From the NCBI RefSeq assembly GCF_001610975.1, contig NZ_CP013342.1, positions 3,109,001 through 3,173,000 of the forward strand: a stretch of 64,000 nt of DNA, read 5' to 3'. Source of the stretch: Sphingopyxis terrae subsp. terrae NBRC 15098. GTDB lineage: Bacteria; Pseudomonadota; Alphaproteobacteria; Sphingomonadales; Sphingomonadaceae. The notes beneath the pieces are model-generated. The model made no database searches and was not told where the DNA came from. It worked only from the letters and a program-made list of their open reading frames with translations. Shown piece after piece: positions 26,077-34,907 of this stretch. Made by a program: the position numbers and the translations under genes. The first letter of the stretch is position 1. Each line of letters starts with the position of its first letter.

Positions 26077-27252
26077 ATGCGACGACGATTGGCCGCCTTG
26101 CTATTGCCCGTGGCGCTGGCCGGCCTTGCCGGAACAGCCGCGACACAGACCACCGACGCCATGCCAAAGGATCAGAATGTGCTGTTTTGGAGCCAGGATC
26201 AACGCGACGCCGCTTTCCGTACGATGGAATCGGTGCCCAAGGTCGTCGTGCACACCATTGCGGCGGGCGGCCCGGTCTATCCGCTGCCCGAAGGACAGCC
26301 GCTCGATGTCGGGGTCGACATCGACGCGCATATGGCGCGCCAGCGCAATGCGGGGCTGATCATCGTTCAGGATGGCAAGATCCGGCTCGAAAAATATGCG
26401 CTCGGCTATGGCCCTGCAGGGCGCTGGACGAGCTTTTCGGTCGCGAAGAGCTTTACCTCGACGCTCGTCGGCGCGGCGGTGAAGGACGGCTATATCAAGA
26501 GCCTCGACGACAAGGTGACGCAATATATCCCTGGACTTCGCGGTTCGGCCTATGACGACGTCAGCGTGCGCCAGCTTCTCACGATGACCTCGGGCGTGCG
26601 CTGGAATGAGGATTATACCGATCCCAAATCGGACGTGGCGCAGTTCAATCTGCAAAAGCCCATCGCGGGCGAGGATATTACCGTCAGCTATATGAAGACC
26701 TTGCCGCGCGAGGCGCCCGCGGGGTCGAAATGGGTCTACAAGACCGGCGAGACCAATTTGATCGGCGTCCTCGTGTCGAGTGCGACGGGCAAGACGCTGT
26801 CGGCCTATCTGTCCGAAAAGATATGGAAGCCGTTCGGCATGGATCAGGACGCCGTCTGGATGCTCGGCCCGACGGGGCACGAGATCAGCGGTTGCTGCGT
26901 ATCGGCCAGCCTGCGCGATTATGCCCGTTTCGGTCTGTTCATTCTCGGCGGCGGCGTGGCTGGTGGGGAGAAAGTTCTGCCCGATGACTGGCTCGCCGCC
27001 GCGACGACCAAGCAGGCCGCGATCGATCAGCCGGGACGTGGCTATGGTTATCAATGGTGGACCAACGACGACGGCAGCTTCGCCGCGCAGGGCATCTTCG
27101 GGCAGGGCATCTTCATCGACCCCAAACGACGGCTGGTCATCGCATCGAACGGCAACTGGCCGACCGCGACCGACCCCGAAGGCGTGGGCGCGGCGCGCGA
27201 GGCCTTTTACAAGGCGATGCAGGCTGCGGTCGACCGGGAAAGCAGCCGCTGA
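26077..27252 (+). CDS. Exported beta-lactamase-family serine hydrolase
   Basis: A 391-aa class C beta-lactamase/penicillin-binding-type hydrolase. The N-terminus (RRRLAALLLPVALAGLAG) is a signal peptide, so the enzyme is periplasmic. The catalytic SxxK is SVAK in WTSFSVAKSF, the second motif is the tyrosine in WVYKTGETN, and YGYQWWTNDDG lies in the C-terminal part. GAGGGAGAGGGG precedes the ATG. Relatives are mostly esterases or peptidases; lactamase activity is not implied. The gene follows cfa by 30 bp. Confidence 0.85.
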   Translation: MRRRLAALLLPVALAGLAGTAATQTTDAMPKDQNVLFWSQDQRDAAFRTMESVPKVVVHTIAAGGPVYPLPEGQPLDVGVDIDAHMARQRNAGLIIVQDGKIRLEKYALGYGPAGRWTSFSVAKSFTSTLVGAAVKDGYIKSLDDKVTQYIPGLRGSAYDDVSVRQLLTMTSGVRWNEDYTDPKSDVAQFNLQKPIAGEDITVSYMKTLPREAPAGSKWVYKTGETNLIGVLVSSATGKTLSAYLSEKIWKPFGMDQDAVWMLGPTGHEISGCCVSASLRDYARFGLFILGGGVAGGEKVLPDDWLAAATTKQAAIDQPGRGYGYQWWTNDDGSFAAQGIFGQGIFIDPKRRLVIASNGNWPTATDPEGVGAAREAFYKAMQAAVDRESSR

Positions 27253-27283
27253 TTTTTTGATGCGTCTAGCGCCACAGTGCCGT

Positions 27284-27676
27284 TCAGACGACCGGCGTAG
27301 CGGTAGCGCGCTGAGCGAGCCAGGCGGCTACAACCGGGATCAGGACGCCCAGCGCCATCACCCACCAGGCATCAGCCAAGGTGATCGAACGATAGATGGC
27401 TGCGCCCAGAATCGCTCCGGCAACAACCCAGCCGGCGCCCGTGCCGTCCGAAATGCGCATCGCGAGCCAGCTTCCGGCGAAGGTGCCGACGAACCAGCCG
27501 ACGAGCAACGCAATTGTCGCGCCGAGCGGGATCAGGATTTCGCCGGTGTCGAGGTCATAGACTTCGGGAGCGAATTCGCCGCCCGCATATTGGGCGATCC
27601 ACAACAGGCCGAAGGCAACCGCAATGCCGATAACCGCCGCGACCGCGGAACGTAGAATATTGCCGCCCATTTTCAT
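27284..27676 (-). CDS. Small integral membrane protein, unknown function
   Basis: A 130-aa protein with about four hydrophobic helices (AVAAVIGIAVAFGLLWIA, ATIALLVGWFVGTFAGS, GWVVAGAILGAAIY, WVMALGVLIPVVAAWLA) and a short acidic loop after the first. No catalytic motif is visible and I do not recognise a named family. It stands alone, convergent with the serine hydrolase gene. Confidence 0.75.
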   Translation of the reverse strand: MKMGGNILRSAVAAVIGIAVAFGLLWIAQYAGGEFAPEVYDLDTGEILIPLGATIALLVGWFVGTFAGSWLAMRISDGTGAGWVVAGAILGAAIYRSITLADAWWVMALGVLIPVVAAWLAQRATATPVV

Positions 27677-27734
27677 GCCCTTGCTTCTCGAAACGCTTGA
27701 GAGCGCGTGATAGCCCGGGAAAGCAAATATCGCG

Positions 27735-28469
27735 TTAAGCCTCTGCCATCACCTTCGGCAGCGCGTGATAGGCGGTGCTGTCGAAGCCATCGACCATCAT
27801 CCGGGCGACGAATTCGCCGACGACTGCCGGATCCTTGATGCTCTGCGGGTCTTCGCCGGGATAGGCGCGTGCGCGCATCTGGGTGCGCGTGCCGCCGGGG
27901 TCGAGAATTGCGGTGCGGACGTTCGAGATATTGCGCATTTCGGCGCCATAGCTCGACACCAGCACCTCAAACGCCGCCTTCGACGCGGCGTAGGCGCCCC
28001 AATAGGCGCGCGGCGTTCGTGCAACGCCGGTCGATAGCGCGACGAGGCGCCCTGCGGGCGCGCGGCGCAGCAGCGGATCGAAATTGGCGATCAGCGCCTG
28101 CTGCGCGACAAGATTGAGCGTCAGCAGCTTGTTGAATTCCTTGCTGTCGATCGCGCCAACCGGGGTCAGCGTGCCGAGCATCGCGGCATTGAGCACGAGC
28201 ATGTCGAGTTGCTGCCACCGTTCGGCGATCGCGCTCGCCAGCCGGGCGATGCTGTCGCCGTCGGTCAGGTCGAGCGGCGCAATGGTCGCGCTGCCGCCCG
28301 CATCGTGGATGCGGTCTTCCAGTTCCTCGAGCCCGCCCGCGGTGCGGGCGGTGATCACGACATGCGCGCCGCGCCGGGCGAGCGATTCGGCGATCGCAGC
28401 GCCGATGCCGCGGCTCGCGCCGGTGACGAGCGCCGTCTGTCCCGCCAGTTCTTCAGAATTCATCGTCAT
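27735..28469 (-). CDS. SDR-family oxidoreductase
   Basis: A 244-aa short-chain dehydrogenase with the cofactor motif TGASRGIGAAIAESL, an NAAMLG segment (NNAG equivalent), a serine in VALSTGVART and the catalytic YAASKAAF. The substrate is unknown. The start is ATG 28469 (MTMNSEEL) or 28463; the first lies five bases after the purF stop, which indicates cotranscription with purF. The arginine-rich region after strand 2 (TARTAGG) suggests NADP(H) use. Confidence 0.88.
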   Translation of the reverse strand: MTMNSEELAGQTALVTGASRGIGAAIAESLARRGAHVVITARTAGGLEELEDRIHDAGGSATIAPLDLTDGDSIARLASAIAERWQQLDMLVLNAAMLGTLTPVGAIDSKEFNKLLTLNLVAQQALIANFDPLLRRAPAGRLVALSTGVARTPRAYWGAYAASKAAFEVLVSSYGAEMRNISNVRTAILDPGGTRTQMRARAYPGEDPQSIKDPAVVGEFVARMMVDGFDSTAYHALPKVMAEA

Positions 28470-28473
28470 TTCG

Positions 28474-29931
28474 TCAGACAACCCGTTCGGCAAGCAGCGA
28501 AAACTGATCTTCCAGGCTGTTCTCGTCGAAATCGGTCAGCGTGGTCGGATAATCGCCCGTGAAGCAGGCGTCGCAATATTGCGGACAATCATCGGTGCGC
28601 CGCGCCTCGCCCAGCGCGCGGTACAGGCCGTCGATGGTCAGGAAGGACAGGCTGTCGGCATTAATGAAATTGGCCATCTGGCCGACCGTCATCTGCGCCG
28701 CGAGCAGCTTGGCGCGTTCGGGCGTATCGACGCCGTAGAAGCAGCTATGCGACGTCGGCGGGCTGGCGATGCGCATATGCACTTCGGCGGCCCCCGCGTC
28801 GCGCATCATCTGCACGATCTTGAGGCTGGTCGTGCCGCGCACGATCGAATCGTCGATCAGCACGATCCGCTTGCCGGCGATCAGCGCGCGATTGGCATTG
28901 TGCTTCAGCTTGACGCCGAGATGGCGAACCTTGTCGCCCGGCTGAATGAAGGTACGGCCGACATAGTGCGAACGGATGATACCGAGCTCGAAGGGAATGC
29001 CCGATTCCTGCGCATAGCCGATCGCCGCGGGGGTTCCCGAATCGGGGACCGGGATGACGAGATCGGCATCGACCGGATTTTCGCGCGCCAGTTCGGCGCC
29101 GATCGCCTTGCGCACCGAATAGACGCTGGTGCCGTCGACGATCGAATCGGGGCGCGAGAAATAGACATATTCGAAGATGCACGGCCGCGCCGCACGATCG
29201 GCGAAGGGGCGGTGCGACGAAAGCTGGCCGTCGCGGATGATGACGAGTTCGCCGGGATCGACCGAGCGGACGAATTCGGCCCCGACGACGTCGAGCGCTA
29301 CAGTTTCGGACGCGAGGATGTACGCATCGCCCAGCTTGCCGATGACCAGCGGACGAATGCCGAGCGGATCGCGGCAGCCGATCATGCCTTCCGCGGTCAG
29401 GCAGATCAGCGAATAGGCGCCCTCGACCTGTTTCAGCGCGTCGATGAAGCGATCGAGCAGGGTGCGATAGTTGGACGTGGCGACGAGGTGGATGATGACC
29501 TCGGTATCGCTCGTCGACTGAAAGATCGATCCGCGGCGCACCAATATCTTGCGCAGCGCCATCGCGTTGGAAATATTGCCGTTATGCGCGACTGCAAAGC
29601 CGCCGGTGGCCAGGTCGGCGAACAGCGGCTGGACATTGCGCAGCGCCGTCTCGCCGGTGGTTGAGTAGCGGACATGGCCGATCGCCGACGCGCCCGCGAG
29701 CTGGCGGATGATGTCGTCGCGGTCGAAATTGCCCGCAACATGCCCCATCGCGCGGTGGGTATGGAAATCCTTGCCATCGAAGGCGGTGATGCCCGCGGCT
29801 TCCTGACCGCGGTGCTGCAGGGCGTGAAGCCCCAGCGCCGCGACCGCAGCGGCACTTTCGGCGCCGTGAATACCAAAGACGCCGCACTCCTCGCGGAGCT
29901 TGTCGTCGTCAAAAGGATGGGTCGTCAGCAT
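28474..29931 (-). CDS. purF: Amidophosphoribosyltransferase
   Basis: A 485-aa enzyme making phosphoribosylamine from PRPP and glutamine, the first step of purine synthesis. The N-terminal nucleophile cysteine is in EECGVFGIHG, exposed after removal of a short propeptide; AHNGNISN and GCRDPLGIRPL belong to the glutaminase domain, and VLIDDSIVRGTTS is the PRPP-binding loop. C-terminal cysteines in DDCPQYCDACF are present. The ATG at 29931 places the cysteine at about residue 16. The SDR gene follows downstream. Confidence 0.97.
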   Translation of the reverse strand: MLTTHPFDDDKLREECGVFGIHGAESAAAVAALGLHALQHRGQEAAGITAFDGKDFHTHRAMGHVAGNFDRDDIIRQLAGASAIGHVRYSTTGETALRNVQPLFADLATGGFAVAHNGNISNAMALRKILVRRGSIFQSTSDTEVIIHLVATSNYRTLLDRFIDALKQVEGAYSLICLTAEGMIGCRDPLGIRPLVIGKLGDAYILASETVALDVVGAEFVRSVDPGELVIIRDGQLSSHRPFADRAARPCIFEYVYFSRPDSIVDGTSVYSVRKAIGAELARENPVDADLVIPVPDSGTPAAIGYAQESGIPFELGIIRSHYVGRTFIQPGDKVRHLGVKLKHNANRALIAGKRIVLIDDSIVRGTTSLKIVQMMRDAGAAEVHMRIASPPTSHSCFYGVDTPERAKLLAAQMTVGQMANFINADSLSFLTIDGLYRALGEARRTDDCPQYCDACFTGDYPTTLTDFDENSLEDQFSLLAERVV

Positions 29932-30003
29932 GTCAATCCAGGGGCAGGGGGCTGGGACTGCCGCGCATATAGGAGTGCCGAACCCAAATGTCGCCCCCCA
30001 TAT

Positions 30004-30021
30004 TTGACCTTTTGATGTCAA
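30004..30021. promoter_or_regulatory. Inverted repeat between purF and hisI
   Basis: TTGAC-N8-GTCAA forms a short inverted repeat in the 144-bp divergent gap between purF (minus) and hisI (plus). It differs in spacing and core from the MerR-type sites elsewhere in the window. It could be an operator for either gene, but arms of five bases can occur by chance. Confidence 0.25.
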
Positions 30022-30075
30022 CCGGACCCGCGCGGGGGGTGACAGCCGCTCTCGACCTGCTCTAAGGCGCGGACC

Positions 30076-30450
30076 ATGGATGCTTCGCGCGACACCACCG
30101 ACCGTTTCCTGCCGCGTTTCGACGCCGCCGGGCTGGTGACCGCCATCGTGACCGACGTCGACAGCGGCGTGCTGCTGATGGTCGCGCATATGAATGCCGA
30201 CGCGATCGCGCTGACGCAGGAGACGGGGCAGGCGCATTTCTGGTCGCGGTCGCGGGCCGCGCTGTGGCGCAAAGGCGAAACCTCGGGCAACGGACTGGCG
30301 GTCGTCGAAATGCGCGTCGATTGTGATCAGGATGCGCTGCTCTTGCGCGTGAAGCCCGCCGGTCCGGCCTGTCACACAGGTCGCCGATCCTGCTTTTATC
30401 GCCGGATCGAGCGGGACGGCAGCCTGACCTTCCTCGATACCGATGCCTAG
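30076..30450 (+). CDS. hisI: Phosphoribosyl-AMP cyclohydrolase
   Basis: A 124-aa enzyme of histidine biosynthesis that opens the purine ring of phosphoribosyl-AMP. [20 protein letters not shown] and the zinc/metal motifs CDQDALLL and [14 protein letters not shown] are all present. It is the monofunctional form, without the HisE domain. Its 3' end overlaps the following lipoprotein gene by 8 bp. No other his gene is in the window. Confidence 0.96.
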   Translation: MDASRDTTDRFLPRFDAAGLVTAIVTDVDSGVLLMVAHMNADAIALTQETGQAHFWSRSRAALWRKGETSGNGLAVVEMRVDCDQDALLLRVKPAGPACHTGRRSCFYRRIERDGSLTFLDTDA

Positions 30451-30991
30451 CCCACGCGTCGCGGGCCTACTCGTCGCGGTTCTGCTGCTCGTCGGCGGCT
30501 GCGACCGGGCGAAGCGCGAGGGCGCCGATGCTGCGATCGATACACGCAATCCGTTGGAAATCGCCGCGCGCGAACGCGGAGTGGTACGCGCCGATGCAAG
30601 CGATCCGACCGGCCTGTTCGAACGCACGCACGAGCTTGGCCGCGATGCGATGTGCGTTGTCCCCGATGGCGCCGGGCAGTGGCGCTTTGCGGTGAGCGCG
30701 TCGTTCGGTCCCGGCCTGTCGTGCAATGCGCGCGGCACCATCGTCCGCGACGGGGATGACTGGCGGATGCGCTTCGCCGGGGTCGAGGGATGCGAGGCAC
30801 TTGTCCACGAAGAGGAAGACGAACTGCGCCTGCCCGGACGCCTGCCGTCGCAATGCGACAGCCTGTGCCCGTCGCGCGCGTCGCTCTCGGGCCTGCGCCT
30901 GCCGCGCGCGAGCTGGTCGGCGGACGATGCAAAGGGCTTGCAGTTGCGCGATGGACGCGGCAATATGGTCCGGCCTTGCGGATCGCCGTAA
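30443..30991 (+). CDS. Putative lipoprotein, unknown function
   Basis: A 182-aa protein with an N-terminal hydrophobic segment ending in the lipobox LVGGC, so it is probably lipid-anchored in the cell envelope. Six further cysteines in the mature part (for example [27 protein letters not shown]) suggest disulfide bonds. No known domain is recognised. The start overlaps hisI, suggesting cotranscription. Confidence 0.7.
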   Translation: MPSPRVAGLLVAVLLLVGGCDRAKREGADAAIDTRNPLEIAARERGVVRADASDPTGLFERTHELGRDAMCVVPDGAGQWRFAVSASFGPGLSCNARGTIVRDGDDWRMRFAGVEGCEALVHEEEDELRLPGRLPSQCDSLCPSRASLSGLRLPRASWSADDAKGLQLRDGRGNMVRPCGSP

Positions 30992-31019
30992 GCGGCGCTT
31001 TTCCTTATCTCCGACGGCC

Positions 31020-31035
31020 TTGACGTTCACGTCAA
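31020..31035. promoter_or_regulatory. LiuR/MerR-type operator upstream of the MerR gene
   Basis: TTGACGTTCACGTCAA is a 16-bp palindrome with perfect 7-base arms around TC, ending 19 bp before the MerR ATG. The position fits autoregulation by a MerR protein. The form agrees with known LiuR-type sites and with the two other copies in the window. Confidence 0.8.
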
Positions 31036-31054
31036 CGGAAACTAGTCTTTCGGG

Positions 31055-31486
31055 ATGACCGAAGAATACGGCCACGCCCATATCGACACGCCCGATCATC
31101 TGGGGCGCGAGCAATATAGCATCACCGATCTGTCGACCGAATTCGGCGTCACCGCGCGCGCGCTTCGGTTCTACGAGGACGAAGGGCTGATCAGCCCCTC
31201 GCGCAAGGGGCTGTCGCGTATCTATTCGAAACGCGACCGCGCCCGGCTGGCCTGGATTCTGCGTGCCAAGCGCACCGGATTTAGCCTGGCCGACATTCGC
31301 GAGATGATCGACCTTTACGACGTCGGCGATGGCCGCAAGCTCCAGCGCCAGGTCACGGTCGAAAAATGCGAGGAGCGCATCGCGCTGCTCCAGCGTCAGC
31401 GCGATGACATCGACAGCGCCGTCGAGGAACTGACACGTTTCATCGATATGGTGAAAAAGGTCGACGCTGGCGAAAAAGTCGGCTGA
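31055..31486 (+). CDS. MerR-family regulator, LiuR-like
   Basis: A 143-aa MerR transcription factor. The winged helix spans YSITDLSTEFGVTARALRFY and EDEGLISPSRKG, followed by RIYSKRDRARLAWILRAKRTGFSLADIREMIDLYD, the segment characteristic of the LiuR group that controls leucine and branched-chain/fatty acid degradation in proteobacteria. The C-terminus is a coiled dimerisation helix with no metal-binding cysteine cluster, so an acyl-CoA-type effector is more likely than a metal. It is followed by an acyl-CoA dehydrogenase gene and carries its own palindrome upstream. Confidence 0.88.
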   Translation: MTEEYGHAHIDTPDHLGREQYSITDLSTEFGVTARALRFYEDEGLISPSRKGLSRIYSKRDRARLAWILRAKRTGFSLADIREMIDLYDVGDGRKLQRQVTVEKCEERIALLQRQRDDIDSAVEELTRFIDMVKKVDAGEKVG

Positions 31487-31554
31487 GCTTCGGCAACCAG
31501 AACCTCCCCGGGCAAGTTTGATTGCCAACACCTGATTTATCGGAAAGATTTCGC

Positions 31555-33357
31555 ATGCCTGTCTACCGCGCCCCGATCCAAGATACGCTGTTCCAGCTCA
31601 ACGATGTCCTCGGCATCGATCGCTACGCCGACCTGCCGGGCTTCGCCAATGCGTCGCCCGATATGGTCGAGGCGGTGCTAACCGAGGCCGGCAAATTCTG
31701 CGAAGAGGTGCTGTTCCCGATCAACCGATCGGGCGACCTCGAAGGCTGCACGCGTCATGAAGACGGTTCGGTCACCACGCCCGAGGGGTTCAAGGAAGCG
31801 TATAAGGCCTATTGCGAGGCGGGCTGGACGCTGCTCAACCAGCCCGAAGAATTCGGCGGCCAGGGATTGCCCCATGTCCTCGGCTTTCCGGTCGAGGAAT
31901 ATCGCATGGCGGCGAACCAGGCCTTTGCCATGTATCCGGGGCTGACGCAGGCGGCGGTCTCGGCGTTGCTGGTCAAGGGGTCGGACGAGCAGAAGAGGCT
32001 CTATGTCCCCAAGATGGTGTCGGGCGAATGGGGCGGCACGATGAACCTGACCGAACCGCAGTGCGGCACCGATCTTGGCCTGATCCGTACCCGCGCGGTG
32101 CCGAACGGCGACGGCAGCTATTCGATCACGGGGACGAAGATTTTCATCTCGTCGGGTGAGCATGACCTCACCGACAATATTATCCATCTCGTGCTGGCAA
32201 AGACCCCTGACGCACCCGACAGCGTCAAGGGAATTTCGCTGTTCATCGTCCCCAAATATCTGGTGAACGACGACGGTTCGCTCGGTGAGCGCAACACGCT
32301 GTCGTGCGGGTCGATCGAGCACAAGATGGGCATCCACGCCAATGCGACCTGCGTCATGAACTATGACGGCGCAAAAGGCTGGATGGTTGGCGAGGAGAAC
32401 AAGGGCCTTGCCGCGATGTTCGTGATGATGAACGCCGCGCGGCTCGGCGTCGGCATACAGGGGTTGGGTCAGGCCGACATAGCCTATCAGAATGCCGTCC
32501 AATATGCGCAGGACCGCCGGCAGGGCCGGGCGCTGACCGGGCCGCAGGATCCCGCCCAGAAGGCCGACCCGCTGTTCGTCCATCCAGACGTGCGCCGCAT
32601 GCTGATGGATGCCAAGGCGGTGGTTGAGGGGCTGCGCGGCCTGTGTCTCTGGGGCGCGCTGCAGGTCGATCTGGCGCATGGCGCCGCGTCCGAAGAGGAG
32701 CGGCAGCAGGCCGACGATCTCGTCAGCCTGCTGACCCCGGTGATCAAGGGCTATGGCACCGACAAGGGCTATGACGTCGCGACCAACGCGCAGCAGGTGT
32801 TCGGCGGCCACGGTTACATCGAAGAGCAGGGCATGAGCCAATATGTCCGCGATGCCCGCATCACGATGATCTACGAAGGCGCCAACGGCATACAGGCGAT
32901 GGACCTCGTCGGCCGCAAGCTCGCGCAGAATGGCGGCCGTGCCATCCAGGCCTTTTTCGCGATCGTCGACGCCGAATGTGCGGCGGCGAAGGACAAGCCG
33001 GCCTTCGCCGATTTTGCGGGGCAACTCGAAAAGGCCAATGGCGAACTCAAGGCCGCGACGATGTGGTTCATGGCCAATGGCATGACCAACCCCAATAATG
33101 TCGGCGCGGGCGCGCATCATTACATGCACATCATGGGTATCGTCGCGCTGGGCCTCATGTGGCTGCGCATGGCCGAAGCGGCACAGAAGGCGCTCGACGA
33201 AGGGCGCGGGAACAAGGCGTTCCTCGAAGCCAAGCTTGTTACCGCGCGTCATTTCGGCGAACGCTTCATCCCCGATGCGGGCGCGTTGCGCCGCAAGATC
33301 GAGGCCGGCAGCGAAGCGATGATGGCGCTGACGCCCGATCAATTCTTCGCCGCCTGA
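31555..33357 (+). CDS. Long-form acyl-CoA dehydrogenase (~600 aa, DmdC/FadE-like)
   Basis: A 600-aa acyl-CoA dehydrogenase with an extra C-terminal domain, as in DmdC-type and similar enzymes. Visible are MNLTEPQCGTDLGLIRTRA, KIFISSGEHDL, GAKGWMVGEENKGLAAMF, and QVFGGHGYIEEQGMSQYVRDARI with the catalytic-site segment IYEGANGIQAMDLVGRKL. The last ~120 residues form the additional helical domain. The ATG at 31555 follows GGAAAG; the TTG at 31522 would add eleven unlikely residues. It lies 68 bp after the MerR gene and may be a regulon member. Confidence 0.92.
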   Translation: MPVYRAPIQDTLFQLNDVLGIDRYADLPGFANASPDMVEAVLTEAGKFCEEVLFPINRSGDLEGCTRHEDGSVTTPEGFKEAYKAYCEAGWTLLNQPEEFGGQGLPHVLGFPVEEYRMAANQAFAMYPGLTQAAVSALLVKGSDEQKRLYVPKMVSGEWGGTMNLTEPQCGTDLGLIRTRAVPNGDGSYSITGTKIFISSGEHDLTDNIIHLVLAKTPDAPDSVKGISLFIVPKYLVNDDGSLGERNTLSCGSIEHKMGIHANATCVMNYDGAKGWMVGEENKGLAAMFVMMNAARLGVGIQGLGQADIAYQNAVQYAQDRRQGRALTGPQDPAQKADPLFVHPDVRRMLMDAKAVVEGLRGLCLWGALQVDLAHGAASEEERQQADDLVSLLTPVIKGYGTDKGYDVATNAQQVFGGHGYIEEQGMSQYVRDARITMIYEGANGIQAMDLVGRKLAQNGGRAIQAFFAIVDAECAAAKDKPAFADFAGQLEKANGELKAATMWFMANGMTNPNNVGAGAHHYMHIMGIVALGLMWLRMAEAAQKALDEGRGNKAFLEAKLVTARHFGERFIPDAGALRRKIEAGSEAMMALTPDQFFAA

Positions 33358-33403
33358 CGTGCAGGCTCGCAACCATCGCCGCCGCCCGTGCGTGTAGGCG
33401 GCG

Positions 33404-34897
33404 ATGAGCGAGGATGCGCTGACCCCGATCGTTGAGGAAGGCCGCAATTGCTGGCGGATCGAACGCGCCAACAAGGCGCGGATGATCGTCGATGCGGCCG
33501 ACTATTACGCGCTGCTCGTCCGGCTGATGGAGCGCGCGAAAGAGCGCATCCTGCTGATCGGCTGGGATTTCGACCCGCGGATTGCCCTGACGCCCGACGA
33601 TGCGGGCAAGGGCGAATCGCTGGGGCATTTTCTGCTGCGTCTGGCCCATGCGAAACCCGACCGCGATATCGACATTCTTCGCTGGAATTTCGGCGGTCTG
33701 AAACAGTTTCTCATGCCGCGCATCGTCTCGATGGTGCTGCGCTGGAAGGTGACGCGCTCGATCAGCTTCCGGCTCGACAGCGCGCACCCCACTGGATGCA
33801 GCCACCACCAGAAGGTCGCGGTGTTCGACGATCATCTGGCGGTGTGCGGCGGTATCGACGTGTCCTCGTCGCGCTGGGATACGCGGGGCCACCGCGACGG
33901 TGATCCGCGGCGCACCAATCCCGACGGCCAGCCCTATATGCCGTGGCACGATTCGACGATGATCCTGGCCGGGCCGGTGGGCGAAGCGCTTGCCGATCTG
34001 GGCAACGAACGCTGGCAGCGCGCAACGAACAAGCAATTGCGCGACGTAAAGGGCGACGGCGAAAACTGGCCCGAAAATCTCGAACCCGATTTTACGAACG
34101 TCGATGTCGCAATATCGCGCACGCGCGCCGAATATGACGGCTATCCCGAAATTCGCGAGATTGAGCAGCTCTATCTCGACATGATCGCCGCGGCGAAGCG
34201 CTTCATCTATTTCGAAAATCAATATTTTACCTCGGCCAAGATCGCAGCGGCGATTGCTGAGCGGCTGGACGAGGACGATCCGCCCGAAGTCGTCATGGTG
34301 ATGCCGCGTACCGCCGACGGTTGGCTCGAACAGATGGCGATGGACGCGGCGCGCGTGAAGCTGGTGCGCGCGATCGCCAAGGCGCGGCACGGCGACCGCC
34401 TGCGCGTATATGTCCCGCACACCGCGGGCGGCGATCCGATCTATGTTCATGCAAAGACTGCGGTCGTCGACGATCGCCTGCTGCGTATCGGATCGTCGAA
34501 CATGAACAATCGATCGCTGGGGCTCGACAGCGAATGCGATGTGACGATCGATGCCGCTTTGCCCGCGAACCGCGGCGTGGAGCCGACGATCCGGGCGCTG
34601 CGCGAATCGCTGATTGGCGAGCATCTGGACGTCGATCCGGCCGATGTCGGCCGCCTTTATGAAACTACGGGGTCGCTCATCGATGCCATCGAGGCGCTGC
34701 GCGGGCCGGGCCGCTCGCTCGCGTTGCTCGACCTCGTCGAGCCCGGACCGTTCGACGATTATATCGCCGAGCATGAACTGCTCGATCCCGAAAATCCCGA
34801 CGCGATGTTCGAAGGGATCGCCGAGCGCGGGCTGCGCCGCAACTGGCACCGCGGCAAAGCCTGGATGAAGCGTCACCGCCCGTTCCGGCGGAGATGA
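33404..34897 (+). CDS. Phospholipase D-family protein (two HKD motifs)
   Basis: A 497-aa PLD-superfamily enzyme. Both catalytic motifs are intact: HHQKVAVFDD (about residue 130) and VHAKTAVVDDRLLRIGSSNMNNRS (about residue 350). It may be a phospholipase D or cardiolipin synthase-like phosphatidyltransferase acting on membrane phospholipids; no transmembrane helices or signal peptide are evident. It stands 46 bp after the acyl-CoA dehydrogenase gene and converges on the CitE-like gene. Confidence 0.87.
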   Translation: MSEDALTPIVEEGRNCWRIERANKARMIVDAADYYALLVRLMERAKERILLIGWDFDPRIALTPDDAGKGESLGHFLLRLAHAKPDRDIDILRWNFGGLKQFLMPRIVSMVLRWKVTRSISFRLDSAHPTGCSHHQKVAVFDDHLAVCGGIDVSSSRWDTRGHRDGDPRRTNPDGQPYMPWHDSTMILAGPVGEALADLGNERWQRATNKQLRDVKGDGENWPENLEPDFTNVDVAISRTRAEYDGYPEIREIEQLYLDMIAAAKRFIYFENQYFTSAKIAAAIAERLDEDDPPEVVMVMPRTADGWLEQMAMDAARVKLVRAIAKARHGDRLRVYVPHTAGGDPIYVHAKTAVVDDRLLRIGSSNMNNRSLGLDSECDVTIDAALPANRGVEPTIRALRESLIGEHLDVDPADVGRLYETTGSLIDAIEALRGPGRSLALLDLVEPGPFDDYIAEHELLDPENPDAMFEGIAERGLRRNWHRGKAWMKRHRPFRRR

Positions 34898-34907
34898 TAG
34901 CGCGGCG

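Noticed and set aside
30004-30021. TTGAC-N8-GTCAA near purF as a LiuR site
   Set aside because: Spacing is two bases longer and the core differs; it is listed only as a weak separate inverted repeat.
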